Shown in pieces: positions 45,684 through 58,109 of a stretch of DNA of 64,000 nucleotides. Made by a program: the position numbers and the translations under genes. The DNA is from Hawksworthiomyces lignivorus (Eukaryota > Ascomycota > Sordariomycetes > Ophiostomatales > Ophiostomataceae). The stretch is from the NCBI GenBank assembly GCA_002917075.1, contig NTMA01000008.1, positions 62,001 to 126,000 on the forward strand, written 5' to 3'. The notes under the pieces were generated by a model. That model saw nothing but the letters and a program-made list of their open reading frames with translations, was not told the origin of the DNA and searched no databases. Every line of letters begins with the position of its first letter. Position 1 is the stretch's first letter.

Positions 45684-45709
45684 GGTCGTCGTATTTCAGT
45701 AGCCAATGA
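45684..45709 (+). promoter_or_regulatory. CCAAT-linked conserved element, copy 1
   Basis: GGTCGTCGTATTTCAG, two bases, then GCCAATGA. About 265 bp upstream of the transporter start (inverted relative to it). Preceded by GATCTAAAT, similar to copy 3. Confidence 0.6.
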
Positions 45710-45993
45710 GACGATTCGGTGACAGACGACAAAAGCGATAGGTCTCGATTAACATGACCGGTGGACCCCATATGAAGAAAAAATTCTAGTCGATCCCGTT
45801 TACGGAACATATCGCATAGTCTACTTGACAAATCGACGCTAGCCCTTGTATATGAAGTCTTGCAACCATTGTCGGATAGGCTATCGTTTCCTAAAGCTGA
45901 ACATGCTACGAGGCTTGCGAACCTCCTCCGGGGTAGACATTAGATAAGGCAAGGCTAGAGAGTCTAGGAGGATCTCAGTATTTATTCTAGATA

Positions 45994-46017
45994 TCGTCGT
46001 ATTTCAGGAGCCAATAA
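45994..46017 (+). promoter_or_regulatory. CCAAT-linked conserved element, copy 2
   Basis: TCGTCGTATTTCAG, two bases, then GCCAATAA, about 365 bp upstream of the dioxygenase start. Identical to copy 3 over the last 24 bases except at one of the two linker positions. Confidence 0.6.
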
Positions 46018-46381
46018 CGTGAGCTGGGGCAAAATCTAGGCCTTCACTGATGCGATGGCTTTTTTTCGCTATCTTGATTGATGAATGGCTGTTAGATGAT
46101 GGAATACGACAGCTCTGACAAGTCTTCGTGGCTCTCCGGTTTCAATTTGTTACCCGCATCGTACGAGATTACTCTCGATACTCTGTAGCTCCTTTTTCTC
46201 CGGCATATCCATATTTGAGATGGATACTGCATTGATTTAATTCGTGCCTCGTTGAGGTCAAATAGCCATGGTCTAACTCTCGTCCTCTCTTACATTGTCC
46301 TAACGCGCCGGTTGTATCACTTGAGAAAATAAGACTGTCTCTGAGTTTTGCCCTACTTCCACACCTGACCCTCATCAGAAC

Positions 46382-47627
46382 ATGGCTGTCGGTGCCACCC
46401 CTGCTGCCGAGGCAGTCACCGTGTCGCTCAATGACCTCAAAACCGGTGAGTTGTATCGCAAGTCTCTTTGGTTAACAGTGGTGTTTTGGCTAACGACAAG
46501 GTTGTAGGCCAAGTGCCCTTCGAAAAGCTACAGGCCGCCTTCGGTCTCGAGTCTCTTGGTATCCTCATCGTCAATGGCCTGCCGCCTGAGTTTGCCCATT
46601 TGCGCCGCCAGACCTTGTCCTATGCCTCTTACCTGGCCAACTTGCCCACGTCAGAACTTGGTAGGGATCGATTCTCATATAGCACCACCTGCACTTCTAA
46701 TCAAAAGCCTCCCCTCTGACCTGGTTCCGCACAGACAAGCTCGAAGCCCCAGCAGCCAAGTTCCTCACAGGCTGGTCTCTGGGCAAGGAGCAGATGAAGG
46801 ATGGCCAGGTTGACAGATTCAAGGGCTCGTTCTATGCAAACTGTGCTTTCTACGTCGACCCATCTTTGAATTGTGCCAAACCAACTGCCGAATTTAACGC
46901 AGACAACTTTCCCGAGTATCTTGGCCCCAATACGTGGCCGGAAGACAAGGTTTTGCCGGGTTTCCAAACCAGCTTGGAGAGCCTCAGTCGCTTTCTTATT
47001 GATACAGCAGTACTTGTTGCGCGAGCCTGTGACAGATTTGCCGAGAAGGAGATTAACGGCTACCCTAAGGGCTACGTTGAGCACGTCGTGCGCACGAGCA
47101 CCACGACGAAGGCCCGTCTCTTGCACTACTATCCGCTGTCGGAGGCAGACGCGGCCTCCGTGGAAGGAGACAACGACAAATGGTGCGGCACGCACCTGGA
47201 CCATGGATGCCTCACGGCACTGGCGTCGGCGATGTACGTCGACGAGAGCGAGATGCCTGCTGCCATCCCCCATCTCGAGCTCCAGGAGACGACCCTTCCT
47301 CCGCTGTCTGAATTGCCGGCTGTCCCTGACCCCGAGGCGGGCCTCTACATCAAGTCCCGCTCCGGCAGTACCGTGCAGGTCGAGATACCGCGAGACTGCA
47401 TTGCATTCCAGACAGGCGAGACTCTCGAGCGGATTACTCGGGGTCAGTTTAAGGCCGTGCCACACCTTGTGCGTGGGCTCCGCCCGAATTTCAGCAAAGC
47501 GAAAATTGCAAGAAATACACTGGCAGTTTTCACGCAGCCGAATCTAGGGGAGGAGGTCGATACGGAGCAGCATATTACTTTTGGCGAGTTCGCTAGAGGA
47601 GTAGTCTCGAAGAACACGGTTTATTGA
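46382..47627 (+). CDS. Fe(II)/2-oxoglutarate dioxygenase-like protein
   Basis: Exons 46382-46445, 46508-46660 and 46735-47627 (introns 62 and 74 bp) give 369 aa. The C-terminal half has the double-stranded beta-helix metal triad: His226 and Asp228 in THLDHGCLTAL and His316 in KAVPHLV. A likely 2-oxoglutarate-binding Arg332 sits in ARNTLAVFTQP, and the strand DCIAFQTGETLERIT is typical of the isopenicillin-N-synthase-like (DOXC) superfamily. The N-terminal part (FEKLQAAFGLESLGILIVNG) matches the start of such proteins. Predicted role is a cytosolic oxidation of a small molecule; the substrate is unknown. It sits between a sugar transporter remnant and a beta-glucosidase and shares an upstream element with the glucosidase gene, so a part in processing a glycosylated compound is possible but inferred. 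Confidence 0.88.
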
Positions 47628-47639
47628 AAGCCAGACCGG

Positions 47640-47855
47640 TATGTAATAGTCTACGATGCCAGCTGCTTTTCCATTTGCAATATCTGGCTTCATGGCGCGC
47701 TAAGACAGTCTATTTAGTCTCCAGAGGGAATTGGATTGCGAACCAGAGCAATTGAAACCATATCTATTTTTTGCTTGTGGTTCTTGGCGTGGGCTCTTGG
47801 AAGATCAGCGCCGAAACGCAACCGGTAAAAGAAAAAGTAGAATCACAAATATAAA
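47640..47855 (+). repeat. Diverged direct repeat, copy A (3' flank of dioxygenase gene)
   Basis: Shares with copy B, in the same order, GTATGT, then GTGCCAGCTGC versus ATGCCAGCTGC, then TGCAATATCTGGC versus CAGAATATGGCC with CATGGC, then GCCGAAACGCAA versus ACCGAAACGCAA, and finally GAATCACAAATATA in both. It begins immediately after the dioxygenase stop codon. Confidence 0.55.
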
Positions 47856-48047
47856 GTTGTTCTTTCATTGGCAAGGTGTTGGGTAGTCAAGGCCACTTAT
47901 AGACTATTTCCGATAAGAAGTTCAGGATGACTACCATGTTCAGATCACGATTGAGCAAACTGCCGTGACTGAATCAGGTAAATCCTGCGTAGTATTGTGC
48001 TGAAAGGCATGAGAGCAGATGTTGTTAAAACAATACCCGGACCAGTA

Positions 48048-48214
48048 TGTCACAACCCATTGTGCCAGCTGCCATTCGATTTTCAGAATATGGCCACATG
48101 GCTATCTTGAGGTAGTATAATCCGTCTCTGTAGGAGGCCGTCTTTGCACACGTTCCCATAAAGATAACACCGAAACGCAAACAAAGAAGAAAGTTAAGGT
48201 GAATCACAAATATA
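48048..48214 (+). repeat. Diverged direct repeat, copy B
   Basis: Second copy of the dioxygenase 3' flank, about 0.4 kb downstream. The bases before it (GTTAAAACAATACCCGG) loosely resemble the last codons of the dioxygenase gene. It may be the tail of a lost tandem gene copy. Confidence 0.55.
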
Positions 48215-48754
48215 GCAGACTCGCCTCGATTGTACACATAGCTTTAACAAATGGAGCAGACGCATCGTATAAAATTTAAACATTGGTATGACAGTCATAT
48301 GACTGTTGTCACTACTTGACAGTTAATGCAGCCTCAGTCTAGGCAAGCGCGAAATACTGAGCAAAAGTATCTAGATCGATTTTTATGGCATTTGTTTCTT
48401 ATGACTTCTTGCTCGCTGTTTACATTCAAGCTTCGCTTGGGCTTTGGGCCGATCTTTCTTGAGTCGGGCAAAATATTGGTCTGGTACTACCTCACCGGCG
48501 CCGAGCCGAGTCGCCGGCCTTGATAAGAATTTCCGTGTGTCTAACTTGCACTGGTATGCGGCGGCTTATAATATGGCCTCCCCGTTTTGCCCGCTCGGAT
48601 AGTCTTTGCAAGGCCGTGAGTGACCTCGCCAGGCTCCAAAATCTCGGGCCATAAGACGGTTGTAATGATATAGAGCAAAGCAATGCTTAGTAAAAAGATA
48701 TCTCCTTGCATACGCTAAATTAGCTAGTAAAGTCTCGATCATTCTCTCTAAATC

Positions 48755-48780
48755 GGTCGTCGTATTTCAGGGGCCAATAA
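48755..48780 (+). promoter_or_regulatory. CCAAT-linked conserved element, copy 3
   Basis: GGTCGTCGTATTTCAG, GG, then GCCAATAA, about 180 bp upstream of the beta-glucosidase start. Preceded by CTCTAAATC, as copy 1 is by GATCTAAAT. Confidence 0.6.
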
Positions 48781-48960
48781 CATTTGCCGCCATTGCATTA
48801 CCACCCCAGGCCCCCTCGGTAGACCCTTAGTTTGGAGAGCTAGAGGACTTGGTATATAGCGTGGCCGCCATCCTCGCATTATATACAACATGGTAAACTG
48901 TACTTCCTGTTCTGTGTCTAAAAACGCCCCTTGCTCTCTAAGCTCTCAGATTTCCCCAAG

Positions 48961-51169
<2,209 letters not shown>

Positions 51170-53320
51170 AATAATTGATTGGTGAGCTCCATGATGCTTT
51201 TCTGCTAGTGTTAGGCTCATATCGGATTGAAGTTATTGCCAATCTATCTACATCTTTCTGTATTTCCCAAGGGTATATAGCGGCTTCGGTGTGAGATATC
51301 CAACGCGCAATATTTCGAGAGCTCCTTTGAGTTCTAGCACAGCTTTTGGGAAACAGCTGGTAGATTCCCAGGATTTTGCGTAATCGACGCAGTTCGATTG
51401 CCAACATGTGGCCTTCCGTCGAACCCCATAATGTTAAGTTTTATTGCTGTCTCTGCGGTGAAGCTGCTCTTGCACGTTGTAGGTACTTTCAGGCTAAGAA
51501 CCGAACATTTTACCTACCACGAAGTCACCTTGGTTGTTTTCGGCATATGCCGATGGACCGGAAGATACGGCAACAGAGCTCTGGGCCCTTTACAGGAAGC
51601 TACTCCGGTCCGTATCTGGTCCGTCCAGGCCTGGTGCTGATGAAGGAGGCAGACGACGTGAAGTTGGTAAGAGTGTGCGTTCCGGGTGAAGAAAAGGACT
51701 TTCAGCGACCTCCGCTGGCAATGGATGACAAAGAAGAATTGCCATGGCTCAGCTCAAATTTCTGGTAAGGTTGAGGCGACGAAGTCGCCATCCTCTCGAG
51801 CTCTGCTTGCTCAGTTGGTCCGTCTTATTGTTTTATCTGAATCAGCACATATAAATTATCCGCGCCAGGATCAGGCGGCAGCCTCGGAATAGCTCGTTGA
51901 CATTCGCGATATGATGCCCGACGCTCCTACCGTGTGCGCCTGTGCTTCTGTGGGCTGTCCTCTATTTGAGCTTCTCCGCTGGTAATGCTTCTCACCCCAC
52001 GCTCAATTTTTCCGGCCCGGATTTGCGTCTAGGCCTTCCAGTTTTCCTTTTATCGTTCCTACGTATTAATTGGTTTCCTGGTATAGCTTTGCAGTGCGGT
52101 ATACTTTCGCTGCAGCTTTTTTTTTATTAAAGACTGCAACCGCGGGAAGCTTCTTATGACTGATGCCCACCCAACGTCTATTTCAGGGACGGGTGACCTA
52201 ACCCCGTTCTGTGCTACTATGTCGCCATGTGGGAAATAGCGTCAATGCCATATGACTTCATAGACAATGAGGTTCAGTCGCTGTTCTCAAGAAATGCGTA
52301 GAAATGGTGAATCGCGACATTTCAGCTTTTGGTATGTCGCAAGCTTTCTTGATAGCGACTTTTTTTGGATTGGTTTTCGATGACCGCACTGAATGTAAAT
52401 GAGCATGCGAAGTAGACACCTGTTGACAAACAGCTGACCTATTCAGGATAGCTCTTGGCAAGCGGGGAAAAGGCTGTCTCTTCCAGCCAACCACAGCGTC
52501 GCGGCCACTCTGTGCAGCCCGTTCTGATACCAACGCAGGAAAATCCTTTTGCTTCGCACATTTGCAGGACGTTAGCCTCCTGTGCTCAAGCTTTGGAATG
52601 CGCTATTCCGTAGGCCGTCTATGTAACGTAATAGTGAGCCGAGGCTAGCCAATAGCCAGACCTGCCCTGTCTACTATTGCTTAATTGCGGCGCTATTACA
52701 GTAGTATCTATAGCTCGCGTCTCTGTCTGTGTTTTCTGTTTTCGTCATCGCAGGGCCCATTGACGTGCTTCACTCTTTCCCTTCTTCCAGCCAACCGTCA
52801 GGCTGCGGAACGCACAACCGGCAAACCGCTTTTCCAGGGGCAGCTCTTTCCTCTCTTTCTTGCGGAGCACTTTGTATCAGTTGTCTAATTTTGTGCCTAT
52901 TGTACATACCTTCGATACTCGACACCACGGGAGGTACGACTGCTTCTCCGCACTTTTCCTGCGGCTGCCTCTTGGTGTTCGATTGTACCTTCCTTGAGCC
53001 TTGAGCTATTCTGCGTGGTCATCACGTCTTCCTGCTTTGCGTGGAATTGACCCTTCTCATTTGTCGGCCGCGTGTCTTGCGTGTTTTTGGCGTCCCTTGT
53101 CTATTCTCTTTTCCCATTTTTCCTTCGATTTTTCTTATTTTCTTCTCTTGTGGCTGTATGCACGCTGCTCCACAGACCACAGTAGACGCAGTTCTACGTG
53201 TACAACGTACCCCCATTCACACTGATTCCCCTCCCCCCCCCTTTTACTCCCCGGTCAACAGCAGAGCCTGCCAAGCAGCCTTTTTCTTCAAGGCCTGCTT
53301 ATAATAATTTATGACTGGTC
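51170..53320. other. Spacer of 2.15 kb with one unassigned open frame
   Basis: From 51376 to 51768 the plus strand holds a 130-codon open frame (MRNRRSSIANMWPS...LPWLSSNFW). A second frame continues to 51892 with coding-like text (LLAQLVRLIVLSESAHINY). I recognise no family; a decayed gene is possible. From about 52700 the sequence is pyrimidine-rich and probably forms the promoter and leader of the DUF202 gene. Confidence 0.45.
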
Positions 53321-54733
53321 ATGGCCACTACCGACTCCTCCGATCTCCCGCATCTCGCATCTATCCCTTCTTCTTCATCTCCTCCCCCTCCTTCTCCTCC
53401 TCCTGCTGCTGCCACAAACGCTGCGTCTCCTCTTGTCTCACCGTCTACCTCCATACCGCCTTCTCCTTCTAGCCCTCGAGTCCCAGCGCCAGCCTCGTCC
53501 ATCCCTGTGTCTCACCCAGACCCACCCTCTCATTCAGAACCACCTACTCGGACTGCCAGCGTTTCTGGTTTTACTTCAGCTTTCAGTCGTAACCCATCGA
53601 CCCTACGATCCATCCGGCGGCAGTCAACTCAAGAGCGGTTAGATGACATTCTAGAGGTGAGTAACTGTCAGCGTTAGAGAGACTAATTGCTTTCCCAACC
53701 TGCATTCCTCTTGGTGAACGCGATAGAGCCAGCGGACTAACTGGTAAAAAAAATTCTAGACTGCCCGCCGACGCGCCGAGAGTCTTTCTGCCCAGAGCGC
53801 GCAGTCGGGCGACGGTAGCCGGCGCACCGTACTTTTCCACATGGAGCCGTTACTTCGCAACCAGTCGGCCCCCGGCGCCTTTGCTAGCATCTCCGAGCAC
53901 GAGAGCAGCGCCGACGAGACCACCGGCATCGTCTCTGCTCCCCGCGGCAACGGCCGGCGCGGCATCCGCGATTCTACTCGCCAGCTCAACTACCAAAGCA
54001 CAGCAAGCACAACAAGCCCATCCGGCTCGGCCTCCGCCTCTGGCTTGCGCTCCCAGTCCGGCCCGCGGTCGCGGAGGGCAAGAGCTGGCGGCGATGGATT
54101 GGACGATGACGATGCCCCGGCTGACAGTAGCCCGGGTGGCGCAGGGGGAGGCGCGACTGGCGGCGACGACGGTGCCGGGAGCAGAATACAACCAGTCGCT
54201 TCGAATCGACGCCCGAGCACAGCAGTTGTCGACAATCACAGCTGGTGGGGAGACTTATTCTCGGGATTTCGTTCGATAGAGCTAGAGAACAAAGGCAGCG
54301 TGGCTCGGGATCACCTCGCACTAGGTAGGTTTGGTGCAATAGACTCCCCCCATGGCATTGTTATGGACCTGACCGCCTCTCAGAACGCACGTTCCTAGCT
54401 TGGCTCCGCACATCGCTTGCATTTGCATCCATTGGAATTGCGGTGACCCAGCTCTTCCGCCTCAACACGACCACGATCGGCGGTGACTCCGGCAATAGTG
54501 ATCAGTTCGACTCATTGCGCCACGTCGGTCGTCCTCTTGGAACCACGTTTCTGGGTATCAGCATTCTCGTTTTGTTCCTTGGCTACAACCGCTACTACCA
54601 AAGTCAGCAATGGATCATAAAAGGGAAATTTCCAGCTAGCCGCGGTACCATCCTCCTGGTGTCACTCGTGGCACTAGGTCTGATGATAGCGTCTCTTGTC
54701 GTTGTGATTGTCGCACAGCCTGCCCATGAGTGA
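53321..54733 (+). CDS. DUF202 domain membrane protein with long disordered N-terminus
   Basis: Exons 53321-53656, 53760-54324 and 54384-54733 give 416 aa; the introns are 103 bp (branch GGACTAAC) and 59 bp. The C-terminal ~120 residues form a DUF202 domain: [15 protein letters not shown] ending exon 2, then [20 protein letters not shown] starting exon 3, with transmembrane segments near residues 305-327, 350-370 and 389-411. The same module forms the membrane part of VTC polyphosphate-polymerase subunits and of small bacterial YidH-like proteins, but no SPX or catalytic VTC domain is present here. The first ~280 residues are Ser/Pro-rich then Gly/Asp-rich and look disordered. Function unknown; probably an internal-membrane protein. 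The splice after LAL rebuilds the invariant Glu-Arg, a strong check on the model. Confidence 0.9.
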
Positions 54734-55452
54734 CGGCGAGGGCTGTGTCAAATATAGCTTGGCAATATTGTTTGATTTGTATTCCTGAATTACTGCGTTA
54801 TCCTGAAGCTTACAACTTTGCTGCATTATTTCTTGTGTATCAATTTTTGCATTATGGCGAGAAGGGAGCGCTCTCAAAGTTATTTTTGGATTACCGGCGT
54901 TACTTTTTTCCCTTGGGTGAAAGGAGAGCTTGGTTACATTGCATATTATTGGCAAACAACAGTGTTTTACAGTCGATTGGTATGGAGATAATGGAAGCAG
55001 CAGCCAAGGGTTGTCAAGTGCGAGGTTAGCACTGCCATCTGGATGTCTCTGGATATTTGATAGAGGGTTCGTTGGTGTTGGATATCTGAGAGATTACAAG
55101 CAGTAGTCTCATATCGTTAAAGTACAATTAAATAAAAAATTGGAAATCCGCGCGAATACTAAAAGATAAAGCAAATCTCAGCTTCCGGGAATGTTGTTCG
55201 GTAGTATAGGCATCATCTCTGCTTTGGTTGTTGGACCTGAGAGGTTCAAGCCTCTCAAAATCAGCCAATGAAATTAGGCCCAACCAACGTCGAACTTAAT
55301 TGTGGATACTTACACCCGCATTCATCCCACCTTAGCTCTCTCTGTACGGCACTCACGAGACAAGACACGGACGAAGTGCCACCCTATTTTGTCTCTTTTC
55401 TTAGTGATTTATAGAAGGCAGCGCTCAAAATAGAATAAAACAGAGAGATACC
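54734..55452. other. Intergenic spacer of 0.7 kb
   Basis: AT-richer than its neighbours. It holds the 3' end of the DUF202 gene and the helicase promoter. No gene seen. Confidence 0.6.
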
Positions 55453-58109
55453 ATGGCGAAGCGGCCGGCACCCGTCGATGTGCCGGCCTTTGCCGCAGCA
55501 CAGCTCAACCTTCTCGCCGCCGAGCTGCAGCTGGAAATGGATGAGACCGCCGCTGCCGTTGGCGGGCACACCCCTGCGGCTCTTCAGCGCGCGGGCCAGG
55601 CGCTGACCAACCTGACTGTTGGCGGGCGCCGCACGGGCATGGGCGGCCGCACCGTGCTGACGCTCGAGCCGGATGCTGCCGTGTCGTCGTCGTCGAGTGC
55701 GGGCGGAGGCGGGGGAGCTTCGAATGGCGGAGGGCCCGAGCTGCCGGAGCACGGCCTGCGCACTGGCGACGTCGTCCTGGTGGCGGAACAGCCCGGGGGC
55801 AGCGCCAAGAAGCGCGAGATGCGCGATCTGGAGAAGCGGGGCGTGCGCGGCGTGATCACGCGGGTGCGGCGCGGCGCTCTGGAGGTGGCGGTGGACTCGT
55901 CAGACCGGCCTGGCGGCGGCGGCGGCGACAGCGAAGAGGAGAACCTGGACGCGCTGCTGCAGGCCAGTCGCGTCTGGCTGGTCAAGCTGGCGGACGAGGT
56001 CACCTACAGGCGGATGTCGACGACGATGCGCAAGATGCAAGAGATGCCAGAGGCCGCCTACACGAACCTGATGCGCGTACTGTTTGGGCTGTCCTCGCCT
56101 TCCTTGGGGGGTGGCGACGACGAGGGCGGCGGGGCCATCGAGTGGCAGGACCCGACGCTCAACGACTCGCAGAAGGAGGCCGTGCAGTTTGCGCTGGCGT
56201 CCCACGAGATTGCCCTGATCCACGGGCCGCCGGGGGTGCGCTGTTCCCTCCCTTGTTTTCTCCTGATTCTTTTCGCCTCTCTTGGGGGTTGATTTGCTAC
56301 TTTTTTTTTTTTTTAAAACAGAGCGGGTGTGTCGCTAACTTTTTGCCAGACCGGAAAGACGCACACGCTGGTGGAGCTGATCCTGCAGATGGTCCGTCGC
56401 GGCCTGCGCGTGCTGGTCTGCGGACCCTCCAACATTGCCGTCGACAACCTGGTGGAGCGGCTGGCCCCGCACAGCGTGCCCATGGTGCGCCTGGGCCACC
56501 CGGCGCGGCTGCTGCCGTCGGTGCTGGGCCACGCGCTGGACGTGCTGACGCAGACGTCGGCCGCGGGCGCCATCGTGCGGGACGTGCGCGCCGACATGGA
56601 CGCGAAGCAGGCCGAGCTCAAGAAGCCCAAGGCGCGTGGTGGACCGGGCGGCGGGCCCGCGGGGCGCGCCGCCCGCCGCGCCATCTACGCGGACCTGCGC
56701 GACCTGCGCCGCGAGTACCGCGAGCGCGAGCGCCGCTGCGTGCGCGACCTGGTCGCCGAGAGCCGCGTCGTGCTGGCCACGCTGCACGGCGCCGGCGGCA
56801 GCCAGCTGCGGTTCGCGGCCGCCGACGAGGCGGCTTCCGCCTTTGATGTCGTCGTCATCGACGAGGCCAGCCAGGCCCTCGAGGCGCAGTGCTGGGTGCC
56901 GCTGCTGACGGCCAAGAAGGCCGTGCTGGCCGGCGACCACTTGCAGCTGCCGCCGACGGTCAAGAGCAGGGGGGCGTCGTCCAAGAAGAGCGCCGCGGGC
57001 AACGCCAAGGGCGGCGCGGCAAAGGGGGCTGCTGCGAAGAAGAAATCGGCAAAAGGAGCTGTCGCCCAGGAAGCGCCGCCGCCGCCGCCGCCGCCGTCTT
57101 CCGCAGACGACCCCGCTTCTTCCTCCGCCTCGCCCTCGTCCTCGCTCGAATACACCCTCTTCGACCGCCTGCTGGACCTGTACGGCAGCGACATCAAGCG
57201 CATGCTCACTACGCAGTACCGCATGCACGAGCAGATCATGCGGTTTCCCTCCGACACCTTGTACGAGGGGCGTCTCGCGGCAGCCGAGGCCGTGCGGGCC
57301 CGCCTGCTGCGAGACCTCACGTACGGAAAGGGCGCCGGATCCGAGCCAGCGGCTGCAGCAACGACCGTGGCCGACATCGACGAGACGCGCGAGCCCCTCA
57401 TCTTCATCGACACGCAAGGCGGCGACTTCCCCGAGACGACGGAAGAAGACGCTGCCGCCACGGCCGGCAGCGGCGGCGGCGACAGCAGCAAGACGGGCGC
57501 CGCGAGCAAAGCAAAGCTCTTTGGCGACAGCAAGTGCAACGCCATGGAGGCCCTGCTGGTCCAGCAGCACGTCCGCACGCTGGTGGCCGACGGCCGGGTG
57601 CGCCCTCAGGATATCGCCGTCATCACGCCCTACAACGCGCAGCTGGCCCTGCTGGCCCCGCTCAAGACCAAGTTCCCGGGCATCGAGCTCGGCAGCGTCG
57701 ACGGCTTCCAGGGCCGCGAGAAGGAGGCCGTCATCGTCAGCCTTGTGCGGAGCAACACGGCCGGCGACGTCGGGTTTCTGGCCGAGAAACGGCGGCTCAA
57801 CGGTAAGCGCGCACGCATCTCTTATTCTGGTTCACCACATTCTTAATCTTGTTCTGACGGCTTGGCGTCCCAGTTGCCATGACGCGCCCAAAGCGCTCGC
57901 TCACCGTTATCGGCGATTCGGAGACGGTAAAACGGTAGGGATGCGCCTTCCTCTTCTTTCTCTTTCCGTGCCCTTCCGCATGGCTCTTGCCCCAATGCTC
58001 ACATTTTTTCAGGGGTGGCGCTTTCCTCAAAAACTGGATGGAATTCTTGGAAGAGAATGCCGACCTACGGTACCCGGATGTCGCATCACTAGCTACGGAA
58101 GCTTTATGA
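55453..58109 (+). CDS. hcs1: SF1B DNA/RNA helicase, IGHMBP2/Hcs1 family
   Basis: Exons 55453-56235, 56350-57802, 57874-57934 and 58013-58109 give 797 aa. Helicase motifs in order: Walker A GPPGTGKT at 258-265 (split exactly by intron 1), VLVCGPSNIAVDNLVERL, Walker B VVIDEASQA with DEAS at 432-435, AGDHLQLPPTV, TTQYRMHEQIMRFPS, DIAVITPYNAQL, VDGFQGREKEAVIVS and VAMTRPKRSLTVIGD (rebuilt across intron 2). The N-terminal beta-barrel region (LRTGDVVLVAEQ, RGVRGVITRVRRG) fits this family, known in yeast as the DNA polymerase alpha-associated 5'-3' helicase and in animals as IGHMBP2. Gly-, Ala/Lys- and Pro-rich inserts (for example after LPPTVKS) are low-complexity expansions. The coding sequence is extremely GC-rich. 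The last exon ends in LKNWMEFLEENADLRYP, the usual C-terminus. Confidence 0.94.

Larger units (their letters stand above)
45421..46381. promoter_or_regulatory. Divergent promoter region between transporter remnant and dioxygenase
   Basis: 961 bp with no gene. It contains two of the three copies of the conserved CCAAT-linked element, each preceded by GGAGGATCTCA. The two copies are 310 bp apart in the same orientation. Confidence 0.55.
47628..48960. other. Spacer with a diverged duplication and the glucosidase promoter
   Basis: No gene recognised. It contains two similar stretches (described separately), the third copy of the CCAAT-linked element and TATA-like sequences (TATATAG at about 48853 and TTATATACA at about 48879) ahead of the GH1 gene. 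Confidence 0.55.

Noticed and set aside
46701..47465. 254-codon minus-strand open frame opposite the dioxygenase
   Set aside because: Shadow of the real exon 3; no domain on the minus strand.
56335..57570. 411-codon minus-strand open frame inside the helicase gene
   Set aside because: GC-rich coding DNA lacks stop codons on the opposite strand; composition is Arg/Ala/Gly-rich with no domain.
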